A DNA stretch of 19,168 nt from contig CAYZXK010000043.1 of NCBI GenBank assembly GCA_964482395.1, positions 1 to 19,168 of the forward strand, read 5' to 3'. The DNA comes from CAYZXK01 sp964482395 (GTDB lineage Bacteria; Planctomycetota; Phycisphaerae; UBA1845; Fen-1342). Below the pieces are notes generated by a model. It ran no database searches and was not told the DNA's origin. It worked only from the letters and a program-made list of their open reading frames with translations. Shown here one piece after another: positions 1 through 5,894 of the stretch. Positions within the stretch are counted from its first letter, which is position 1, and each line of letters begins with the position of its first letter. The position numbers and the translations under genes are program-made.

Positions 1-1
1 C

Positions 2-949
2 AGCTACACCAGCGTGCCGATGACCCAGGTCTCCCCGAACACCTATGACGCGGTGTTCCCCGCGGCCGCCTGCGGCCAGACCATTCGTTATTACTTCAGC
101 GCCCAGACTACCGCCGGCCAGACCGTGTACAACCCGGCTGGCGCTCCGGGCACTGTGTATATGACCCTCAGCGGCTATGGCCTGGTCGTCGCGTTCACCG
201 ATGATATGGAGACCGACCAGGGCTGGACGGTCGGAGACACCGGCGATACCGCGACCACCGGCATCTGGACCCGGAATGATCCGCAGGGCACCGCGGCCCA
301 GCCGGAGGATGATCACACCCCGCCCCCGGGGACCATGTGCTGGGTCACCGACTACCGGGCCGGCAGCAGCATCGGCCAGTACGACGTCGACGGCGGGAAA
401 ACCACGCTGAAGACCCCCATTTTCGACCTCTCCGGCTACGGCCAGGCCACCATCAGTTACTGGCGTTGGTACTCCAACGATAAGGGCAACGCCCCCAATG
501 CGGACACCTTCCGGGTGGACATCAGCAGTAACGGCGGCAGCACCTGGGTCAACGCCGAGACGGTCGGACCGTCCGGGCCGGAGACCTCCGGCGGCTGGTA
601 TTATCACGAGTTCAACGTGACCGATTTCGTCCCGCTGACCAGCCAGATCCGGCTGCGGTTCATCGCCGAGGATGCCGGCGAGGGATCAATCGTCGAGGCC
701 GCAGTTGATGACTTCCGCATTCAGACTGTCGATTGCACTCCGCCGCAGTATGCGGTCGGCGACCTGAACTGCGACGGGGTGGTTGGGTTTGGCGACATCA
801 ATCCGTTCGTACTGGCGATGACCAGTCCCGGTTCCTACCAGGAGATGTACCCCAACTGCGACATCGACCTGGCGGATATCAACGGTGACGGCACGGTGGG
901 TTTCGGCGATATCAACGCGTTTGTGGCTCTGCTTACTGGAGGATTCTGA
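2..949 (+). CDS. C-terminal part of a secreted multidomain protein with dockerin-like tail (5' end outside window)
   Basis: The reading frame is open from the first complete codon (position 2) to the TGA at 947-949, so the true start lies upstream; only the last 315 residues are visible. Residues 1 to about 60 look like the end of an Ig/FN3-like beta domain. Residues about 63-245 form a MAM- or jelly-roll-like domain that opens with DDMETDQGWTV and ends with AAVDDFRI, a module usual in secreted planctomycete proteases and adhesins. The last 63 residues hold two EF-hand-type loops, DLNCDGVVGFGD and DINGDGTVGFGD, each followed by INPFV or INAFV; this is a dockerin-like module. No catalytic domain is visible, so the enzymatic class is unknown; a peptidase upstream is possible. 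The same tail occurs in the proteins at 1671 and 5895. Extracellular or surface location is inferred. Confidence 0.85.
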   Translation, partial: SYTSVPMTQVSPNTYDAVFPAAACGQTIRYYFSAQTTAGQTVYNPAGAPGTVYMTLSGYGLVVAFTDDMETDQGWTVGDTGDTATTGIWTRNDPQGTAAQPEDDHTPPPGTMCWVTDYRAGSSIGQYDVDGGKTTLKTPIFDLSGYGQATISYWRWYSNDKGNAPNADTFRVDISSNGGSTWVNAETVGPSGPETSGGWYYHEFNVTDFVPLTSQIRLRFIAEDAGEGSIVEAAVDDFRIQTVDCTPPQYAVGDLNCDGVVGFGDINPFVLAMTSPGSYQEMYPNCDIDLADINGDGTVGFGDINAFVALLTGGF

Positions 950-1000
950 TTCGTTCTGAGAGGAGCTTAGCAGTTACGAGTTGCTGACTGTGGGAAGTTC

Positions 1001-1020
1001 GGCCGGCGGATATGCCGGCC
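1001..1020. other. GC-rich hairpin between convergent genes
   Basis: Perfect 7-bp stem: GGCCGGC at 1001-1007 pairs with GCCGGCC at 1014-1020 around the loop GGATAT. It lies 51 bp after the stop of the upstream + gene and beyond the end of dtd on the other strand. No U-run follows on either strand, so a Rho-independent terminator is possible but unproven; transcript-end protection is another reading. Confidence 0.45.
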
Positions 1021-1028
1021 TTGGGGGC

Positions 1029-1083
1029 GGGCCTCCGGGCCAGGCGTGGTGCCCCGACGCGCACTCGCCGAACCCGGAGGCCC
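1029..1083. repeat. 11-bp perfect inverted repeat, long loop
   Basis: GGGCCTCCGGG at 1029-1039 is the exact reverse complement of 1073-1083, with a 33-nt loop that can itself form a short GCGT/ACGC stem. It sits just before the hairpin-proximal end of dtd, in the gap between two convergent genes. A shared terminator or a REP-like palindromic unit is plausible; one copy in this window cannot separate these. Confidence 0.5.
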
Positions 1084-1109
1084 AGCGCTGTGCGACGGTT
1101 GGCAATCCG

Positions 1110-1559
1110 CTAGAATGTCCGTCGCGAGTCGAGCAGGACGCAGATTGGTCCGTCGTTAACCGATCTGACATGCATGTGGGCGGCGAACCGGCCGGTCTGA
1201 ACCTCCAGCCCGTACTGCCGGATGGCCGTCGCCAGCTTGTCGATTAGCGGCTCAGCTACCGGTCCCGGCGCCGACGAGTCGAACGAGGGGCGCCGTCCCC
1301 GCCGCGCGTCGGCCTGCACAGTGAACGCGCTCACCAGGAGAATCGCCCCGCCCACTTCGAGGACTGAGCGGTTCAGCTTGCCCTCCGCGTCCGGAAAAAT
1401 CCGCAGATGCGCGGTCTTCTCGGCCAGGTACTGCACGTCTTGGTCGGTGTCGTCCGGGGCGGCGGCCGCGTAGACCAGCAGCCCGTGTTCGATTCGGCCG
1501 ACCACCTCTTCCCCCACGGCCACCTCGGCCTGGTTGACTCGTTGTACTACCGCCCTCAA
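1110..1559 (-). CDS. dtd: D-aminoacyl-tRNA deacylase (DTD)
   Basis: A 149-residue protein, the usual length for DTD1, which in the cytoplasm hydrolyses D-amino acids (and mischarged glycine) from tRNA. It begins MRAVVQRVNQAEVAV, the family N-terminus, and carries RRGRRPSFDSSAP, TGRFAAHM and VNDGP, the Gly-cis-Pro strand that gives chiral proofreading. Two signature motifs deviate: SQFTL is SAFTV, and NxGPxT reads NDGPIC, with Cys for Thr. The Thr of the first motif is kept. The start is TTG at 1559: it gives the exact family N-terminus and no in-frame ATG lies nearby. An AGAGG lies close upstream, behind an 8-bp GC hairpin. The gene is divergent from the subtilase gene, with 111 bp between them. 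Function is confident; the effect of the motif changes is unknown. Confidence 0.93.
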   Translation of the reverse strand: MRAVVQRVNQAEVAVGEEVVGRIEHGLLVYAAAAPDDTDQDVQYLAEKTAHLRIFPDAEGKLNRSVLEVGGAILLVSAFTVQADARRGRRPSFDSSAPGPVAEPLIDKLATAIRQYGLEVQTGRFAAHMHVRSVNDGPICVLLDSRRTF

Positions 1560-1571
1560 TGTCCTCTCGCT

Positions 1572-1590
1572 CGCGGGCGTGGCGCCCGCG
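1572..1590 (-). promoter_or_regulatory. 8-bp GC hairpin in the dtd leader
   Basis: CGCGGGCG (1572-1579) and CGCCCGCG (1583-1590) form a perfect stem around a 3-nt loop. On the dtd transcript the stem ends about 12 nt before the TTG start, just in front of the AGAGG. It could affect ribosome access or mRNA stability; it also lies in the untranscribed or leader part of the divergent subtilase promoter region. Regulatory role is inferred only from position. Confidence 0.4.
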
Positions 1591-1670
1591 GCCTTAAGCG
1601 ACCGTCATGACCAGCCCCAAACCAGCCGATGACATTTAGTCGCGGGTAAGGCTCGTTGGCAGGATAACTT

Positions 1671-4184
1671 ATGTTCCAGGCCGGACAACTGCCCCGCCAG
1701 GGGCGCCGGTCCGCAGTCGGGCGGGGCCGGCCCCGCTGGGTATGGGCCATTATTATCGGTTTGACCATGTCCTCCGGCCAGCCGGCGCACGGTCAGGGCG
1801 GGCCGCGCACCGGAGGGTCGGAGCGAAGGGCGAGCCTGCTGCGTTTGCGCAGTGGCGAGGTCCGCACGGCCGACTTGCCTAACCTGCTTTCAGCGGACCT
1901 GCGGCAGGCTTTGGCCGGCCACCGGGCCGTGATTCAGTTGGATGGCCCGCTGACCGCTAATCGGCGGGCCGCTCTGGAAGCGGCCGGCGTGTGGCTCGGG
2001 GACTACCTTCCAGACCACGCATTCCTGGCCGACCTATCCGAACTCAAGCCGGGTGTCCTCCCGGCTTTAGGATTCGTCAAATGGGTGGGACGGTACCGGC
2101 CGGACTGGCGGATCGATGCGCAGATCGGCCGCAGGACCCCCGTCACCGCGGAGCGACGCGAGCTGGCAGCGCGCGGCCGGTTGGCGGTGAGCGTGTATTT
2201 GTTCGAGGGGGAACTGCCGGAACTGACCGCCAGCCGGATCGAGGGAATCGACGGAGCCCAGGTGCTGTTGATTCACTGGATCGGCCAGCAGCCGGTGCTG
2301 AACGTCATCCTGCCGGCCAATGGTCTGGGCCCTTTGGCGCAGCTTGCGGGCGTGCAGTTCGTGGAGGAGTACCCGGAGCTGGTTTATCGCAACAGCAGCG
2401 ACCGCTGGATCGTGCAGAGCGATGTGCCGGATTTTACGCCGCTCTATGAGCACGGGCTCTGCGGCCAGGGGCAGGTTCTGGGGCACCTGGATGGGAAGTT
2501 GGCGGTCGACCACTGCTCATTCTATGACAGCAATCCCATCGGCCCCGCCCATCGCAAGATTTTGGCTTACAACGCGACCCTTGGCTACGACCTGCACGGC
2601 ACACACACGGCGGGGACCGCGGTTGGCGACGGCGGAGCCTGGACGGACACTCGCGGCGTGGCTTACTTGGCCCGGTTGGTGCACAACAGCATTCCCAGCC
2701 TGTCGGAAAGCCAGATGTTCGACCGGCTGGACCTGCACCGCGGCCAGGGAGCAACCGTACATACCAATAGCTGGGGCAACGACAGCAGCACCGCTTATGA
2801 CGGCTTGTGCCGGGCGATCGACAACTTCTGCTGGCTGTACGACGATCAACTCGTCTGCTTCGCGGTCAGCAATCTGGGCACGCTCAGGAATCCTGAGAAC
2901 GCCAAGAATGTACTGGCGGTCGGGGCCTCGCAGGACGCACCGAATCAGGGCCGCCATTGTTTTGGCGGCGCCGGCCCCACCGCCGACGGGCGGCGCAAGC
3001 CGGAGATTTACGCTCCTGGTTGCGGGACCAACTCCTCGACCGGCAGCGGTGGATGCGGCACCGTCGCCCTGACCGGGACTTCCATGGCCTGCCCGGCGAT
3101 AGCCGGAACCGCCCTCCTGGTCCGCCAGTATTTCACCGACGGCTACTACCCCACCGGCACCCCCCTGGCGGTTCGGGCCTTCAACCCCACCGGCGCCCTG
3201 GTCAAGGCGGCTCTGCTGAACTGTGCGGTGGACATGACCGGCATCGCCGGGTATCCGTCGGACCTTGAGGGCTGGGGCCGGGTGCTGGCCGATGACGTGC
3301 TGTACTTCCCTGGCGACAGGCGCCGGCTGGTGGTCTACGAGTGCCACAACAACGGCACCGGCAGTCTGTCCACTGGCCAGACCGGCACCTACGTCGTGGG
3401 AGTGGATGGCTCGAACGAGCAGTTGCGGGTCACACTGGTGTGGCACGACGCGCCCGGAGCCGTCAATGCTTCTGATCCAGTGGTCAACAATCTGGACCTG
3501 GTGGTCACTTCGCCCAGCGGGAGGACCTACCTGGGCAACGTTTTCGCCGGCGGAGAATCGATCTCGGGCGGCTCCCCCGATCCTAGAAACAACGTCGAGC
3601 AGGTGCATGTGAGCCGGCCGGAGCTCGGAAGCTGGACGATTGCGGTCTCGGCCGCCGCAGTCAACGTCGGCAGGCAGGGCTATGGGCTGGTCGTATCGGG
3701 CGAGGTGGCCGACCTGAGCTGCCCGAGCATATCGAGCCCGCCGACCTCCCAGGGGGTCGAACAGGGGGGCGTGGCCCGGTTCTCGGTGGAGGCCGGCGGG
3801 GGCGGCCCGCAGATCTATCAGTGGCGCAAAGGAGGCCTGCCGCTCCGCGACGGCGGCAACATCCGGGGGGCCGCCGCGGCCGCGCTGACCATCGACCCGG
3901 TTCAACTCGCGGATGCCGGCCAGTATGACGTCCTGGTCGCCAACGCCTGCGGGGAGGTTATCAGCGACCCGGCTACGTTGACGGTCTGGCCGGTGGGGGA
4001 TGTGAATTGCGACGGGATTGTGAGTTTTGCCGACATCGACCCGTTCGTTGCCGCTATGCGGGGCCAGGAACCCTATTACCAGCAGCAGCCGGACTGCAAC
4101 TGGCACAACGCGGACTGCAACCGCGACGGCCAGATCGACTGGCGCGACATCAACCCGTTCGTAACCCTGCTGCTGGACCGCTGA
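1671..4184 (+). CDS. Secreted KP-43-like subtilase (S8) with Ig-like and dockerin-like domains
   Basis: An 837-residue exported serine endopeptidase. Residues 1-43 are a signal peptide with hydrophobic core VWAIIIGLTMSS; about 45-245 resemble a propeptide. The subtilase domain (about 250-535) has the triad D274 (HLDGKL), H309 (DLHGTHTAGT) and S471 (GTSMACPAIAG), with NSWG and FAVSN segments in between. Residues about 555-685 match the C-terminal beta-barrel of KP-43 proteases (LVWHDAP ... NNLDLVV.SPSG). An Ig-like domain follows (about 690-772, with QWRKGG and DAGQYDVLV), then the dockerin-like tail (776-837). The Asp motif reads D-G-K where most S8 enzymes have D-S/T-G. AGGA sits 7 nt before the ATG. 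The gene is convergent with glpX, 16 bp away. Protease assignment is strong; substrate and cleavage specificity cannot be read from the sequence. Confidence 0.93.
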   Translation: MFQAGQLPRQGRRSAVGRGRPRWVWAIIIGLTMSSGQPAHGQGGPRTGGSERRASLLRLRSGEVRTADLPNLLSADLRQALAGHRAVIQLDGPLTANRRAALEAAGVWLGDYLPDHAFLADLSELKPGVLPALGFVKWVGRYRPDWRIDAQIGRRTPVTAERRELAARGRLAVSVYLFEGELPELTASRIEGIDGAQVLLIHWIGQQPVLNVILPANGLGPLAQLAGVQFVEEYPELVYRNSSDRWIVQSDVPDFTPLYEHGLCGQGQVLGHLDGKLAVDHCSFYDSNPIGPAHRKILAYNATLGYDLHGTHTAGTAVGDGGAWTDTRGVAYLARLVHNSIPSLSESQMFDRLDLHRGQGATVHTNSWGNDSSTAYDGLCRAIDNFCWLYDDQLVCFAVSNLGTLRNPENAKNVLAVGASQDAPNQGRHCFGGAGPTADGRRKPEIYAPGCGTNSSTGSGGCGTVALTGTSMACPAIAGTALLVRQYFTDGYYPTGTPLAVRAFNPTGALVKAALLNCAVDMTGIAGYPSDLEGWGRVLADDVLYFPGDRRRLVVYECHNNGTGSLSTGQTGTYVVGVDGSNEQLRVTLVWHDAPGAVNASDPVVNNLDLVVTSPSGRTYLGNVFAGGESISGGSPDPRNNVEQVHVSRPELGSWTIAVSAAAVNVGRQGYGLVVSGEVADLSCPSISSPPTSQGVEQGGVARFSVEAGGGGPQIYQWRKGGLPLRDGGNIRGAAAAALTIDPVQLADAGQYDVLVANACGEVISDPATLTVWPVGDVNCDGIVSFADIDPFVAAMRGQEPYYQQQPDCNWHNADCNRDGQIDWRDINPFVTLLLDR

Positions 4185-4200
4185 GGGCGGGCCGGCCGCC

Positions 4201-5277
4201 TCACAGGTGCTCGTGCCTGGAGGTGCTCGCCAGGTGGATGGTCTTGCGGGTCAGGTCGTGGAAAGCCTTCACGTACCGGACGGTTCGCGAATGGGCCCGC
4301 ATTACCACCGAATGGGTGATCGCGATGTGGCCCTTGACGGAAACGCCGCGGAGCAGTGAGTTGTCGGTGATTCCGGTCGCCACAAAGACCACGTCCTCCC
4401 CCACCGCCATGTCTTCCGTGGTGAATATCTTCTTCATCATGTCGCCGTAGCCGGCGGCCTCAAGCTGTTTGCGTTCATCCTCGTCTCGCGGCCACATGCG
4501 GCAGAGGATTTCTCCTCCCAGGCAGCGGATCGCCGCGGCGGCCAGGACCGCCTCGGGCGAGCCACCGATGCCCATGTATATGTCTACGTTGCTGTCAGGC
4601 ATGCTTGGGGCGATTGCGGCCGAGACGTCACCGTCCCCGATCAGACGTATCGACGCCCCGGTGCGACGAACGTCATTTATCAGCTTCTCGTGCCTGGGCC
4701 GGTCCAGCAGGCAGACTACCAGGTCGCGAACTCGCTTCCCCAGCTTGAGAGCCACGATCTCCAGGTTCTGCTCGACTGGGGCACCCAGCCGGACCGAACC
4801 GGTACCTTCCTTGACCTTCGGGCCGACGGCGATCTTCTCGACATAGAAACTGGGAATCGCCGCCAAGGTCCGCTGATCGTCCCCGGACGTCTTGGCGGCG
4901 GCGATGACCGTCAGGGCCCCGGGTAGACCCTTGGAGGTCAGGGTCGTGCCGTCGATCGGATCGACCGCGATATTCACGACCGGCGAGCCCTCACGCCAGG
5001 TCCCCAGTTTCTCACCGATGAAGATCCCCGGAGCTTCATCCTTGATGCCTTCGCCGATCGTGCAGGTGGCGCACATATCGGTGATGTTGAGCATCCCGCG
5101 GAGCGCATCGGTGGCCGCGGCATCCACGGCCACCTTGTCGCCTTTACCGATCCAGTGAAAAACGTTCAGGGCTGCGGCCTCGCAGGCCCGCAGCAGGTCC
5201 ATGCCGATCAGTTCCTCGTCCTGGACATCCGAAGGGTCGACCCGATGGTCGGAAAAACTTCTGTCCGACATGCTCAT
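4201..5277 (-). CDS. glpX: Class II fructose-1,6-bisphosphatase (GlpX type)
   Basis: A 358-residue cytoplasmic enzyme that removes the C1 phosphate of fructose-1,6-bisphosphate in gluconeogenesis; many homologues also act on sedoheptulose-1,7-bisphosphate. Family marks: KGDKVAVDAAATDALR (about 45-60), IGEGIKDEAPGIFIGEK (74-90), the metal-binding DPIDGTT (106-112), and GIGGSPEAVLAAAA further on. All match GlpX and not the class I Fbp fold. It is slightly longer than E. coli GlpX (336) through an N-terminal extension of about 20 residues. Two in-frame ATGs (5277 and 5271) are possible; GGGG stretches precede the first. It is transcribed alone: the tRNA gene upstream is on the same strand, 163 bp away, and the subtilase is convergent. 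I found no convincing promoter in the gap. Confidence 0.95.
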   Translation of the reverse strand: MSMSDRSFSDHRVDPSDVQDEELIGMDLLRACEAAALNVFHWIGKGDKVAVDAAATDALRGMLNITDMCATCTIGEGIKDEAPGIFIGEKLGTWREGSPVVNIAVDPIDGTTLTSKGLPGALTVIAAAKTSGDDQRTLAAIPSFYVEKIAVGPKVKEGTGSVRLGAPVEQNLEIVALKLGKRVRDLVVCLLDRPRHEKLINDVRRTGASIRLIGDGDVSAAIAPSMPDSNVDIYMGIGGSPEAVLAAAAIRCLGGEILCRMWPRDEDERKQLEAAGYGDMMKKIFTTEDMAVGEDVVFVATGITDNSLLRGVSVKGHIAITHSVVMRAHSRTVRYVKAFHDLTRKTIHLASTSRHEHL

Positions 5278-5401
5278 ACCCCATCATCCCCCGCCTGCTA
5301 TACGTTACTGCCGCTAGATACACTACCGCACCCCGCCTGCGCTTTCCACCCGCCCGGGCAAAACCCGGACCCGGCTCCGGCCGTTCCGCACCGGCAGCAA
5401 C

Positions 5402-5432
5402 CCCGCGCTCCAAGTCAACGGCTTAGCGCGGG
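5402..5432 (-). terminator. Hairpin downstream of the tRNA gene
   Basis: CCCGCGCT (5402-5409) and AGCGCGGG (5425-5432) are exact reverse complements with a 15-nt loop, starting 9 nt past the 3' end of the tRNA on its strand. There is no U-tract, so it may be a terminator or a processing structure rather than a classical intrinsic terminator. Confidence 0.35.
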
Positions 5433-5440
5433 AAGCTGGA

Positions 5441-5514
5441 CGCGCCCGAAGGGATTCGAACCCCTAACCCTCGGTTCCGAAGACCGATGCTCTGTCCAGT
5501 TGAGCTACGGGCGC
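5441..5514 (-). tRNA. tRNA-Arg (anticodon UCG)
   Basis: A complete cloverleaf on the minus strand: acceptor GCGCCCG/CGGGCGC (7 of 7 pairs), D stem GCTC/GAGC, anticodon stem TCGGT/ACCGA with loop CTTCGGA, 5-nt variable loop, T stem AGGGG/CCCTT (one G-T pair) and loop TTCGAAT. U33 is followed by the anticodon UCG, which reads CGA and possibly other CGN arginine codons. Discriminator base is G (5441). CCA is not encoded and must be added by nucleotidyltransferase. Confidence 0.96.
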
Positions 5515-5541
5515 TTTGTGGCGAGTTCCTGGTCGGCCGTT

Positions 5542-5570
5542 CTTATAGCCGATTGCTTACCTTCGGTACA
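5542..5570 (-). promoter_or_regulatory. Candidate promoter of tRNA-Arg
   Basis: On the minus strand, TATAAG (5542-5547; five of six to the sigma-70 -10) is preceded by TGTACC (5565-5570; three of six to the -35) with a 17-bp spacer. The -10 ends 27 bp before the mature tRNA 5' end, a suitable distance for a short leader. Confidence 0.4.
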
Positions 5571-5894
5571 GGCTGCTCGGTTGCCGGGTCGGCGCTCGTG
5601 AGCGGTTACGTGGCAGGTCGGAGGCTAGCGCCCCATTCAGTTGTCGCCAGGCCCGATAACTTGACCCCGCATTCGTCCGCCCGGCGCGGCGCGCAATCTC
5701 ATGGGCCTCAGGGGATTACCTTTCAGAAGGTAGTGCCTTCGTAGCAGTCCATCGGGGAGCCATTACGGACCGGCCGGGCGGGCCATCGGCCGACGCCCTG
5801 CGTTTACGTCAGACTGGAAACCGGTCGCCTTTTCGGGCCCGGACGTTTCCCCTGGCTCCTGATCGTCGTGGCCGAGCGCGAGTCGACCGGCTGC
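5571..5894. other. Intergenic stretch without a recognisable gene
   Basis: About 320 bp between the tRNA promoter region and the end of the ankyrin-M14 gene. On both strands I found only frames of about 20 codons or fewer, none with a convincing ribosome binding site. A small ACCTT/AAGGT hairpin near 5718 is the only structure. No terminator with a U-run follows the M14 gene. Confidence 0.5.

Noticed and set aside
2517..4106. Long open frame (529 codons) on the minus strand opposite the subtilase gene
   Set aside because: It lies wholly antisense to a gene with intact catalytic motifs, has no recognisable domain, and long antisense frames are expected at this GC content.
4185..4200. GGCGGGCCGGCCGCC between the convergent subtilase and glpX stops as a terminator
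   Set aside because: The pairing halves would have no loop, and there is no U-run on either strand.
5680..5745. Possible 21-codon minus-strand frame in the gap beside the tRNA
   Set aside because: Too short, Arg/Gly-rich, no signal peptide, and only a weak ribosome binding site.
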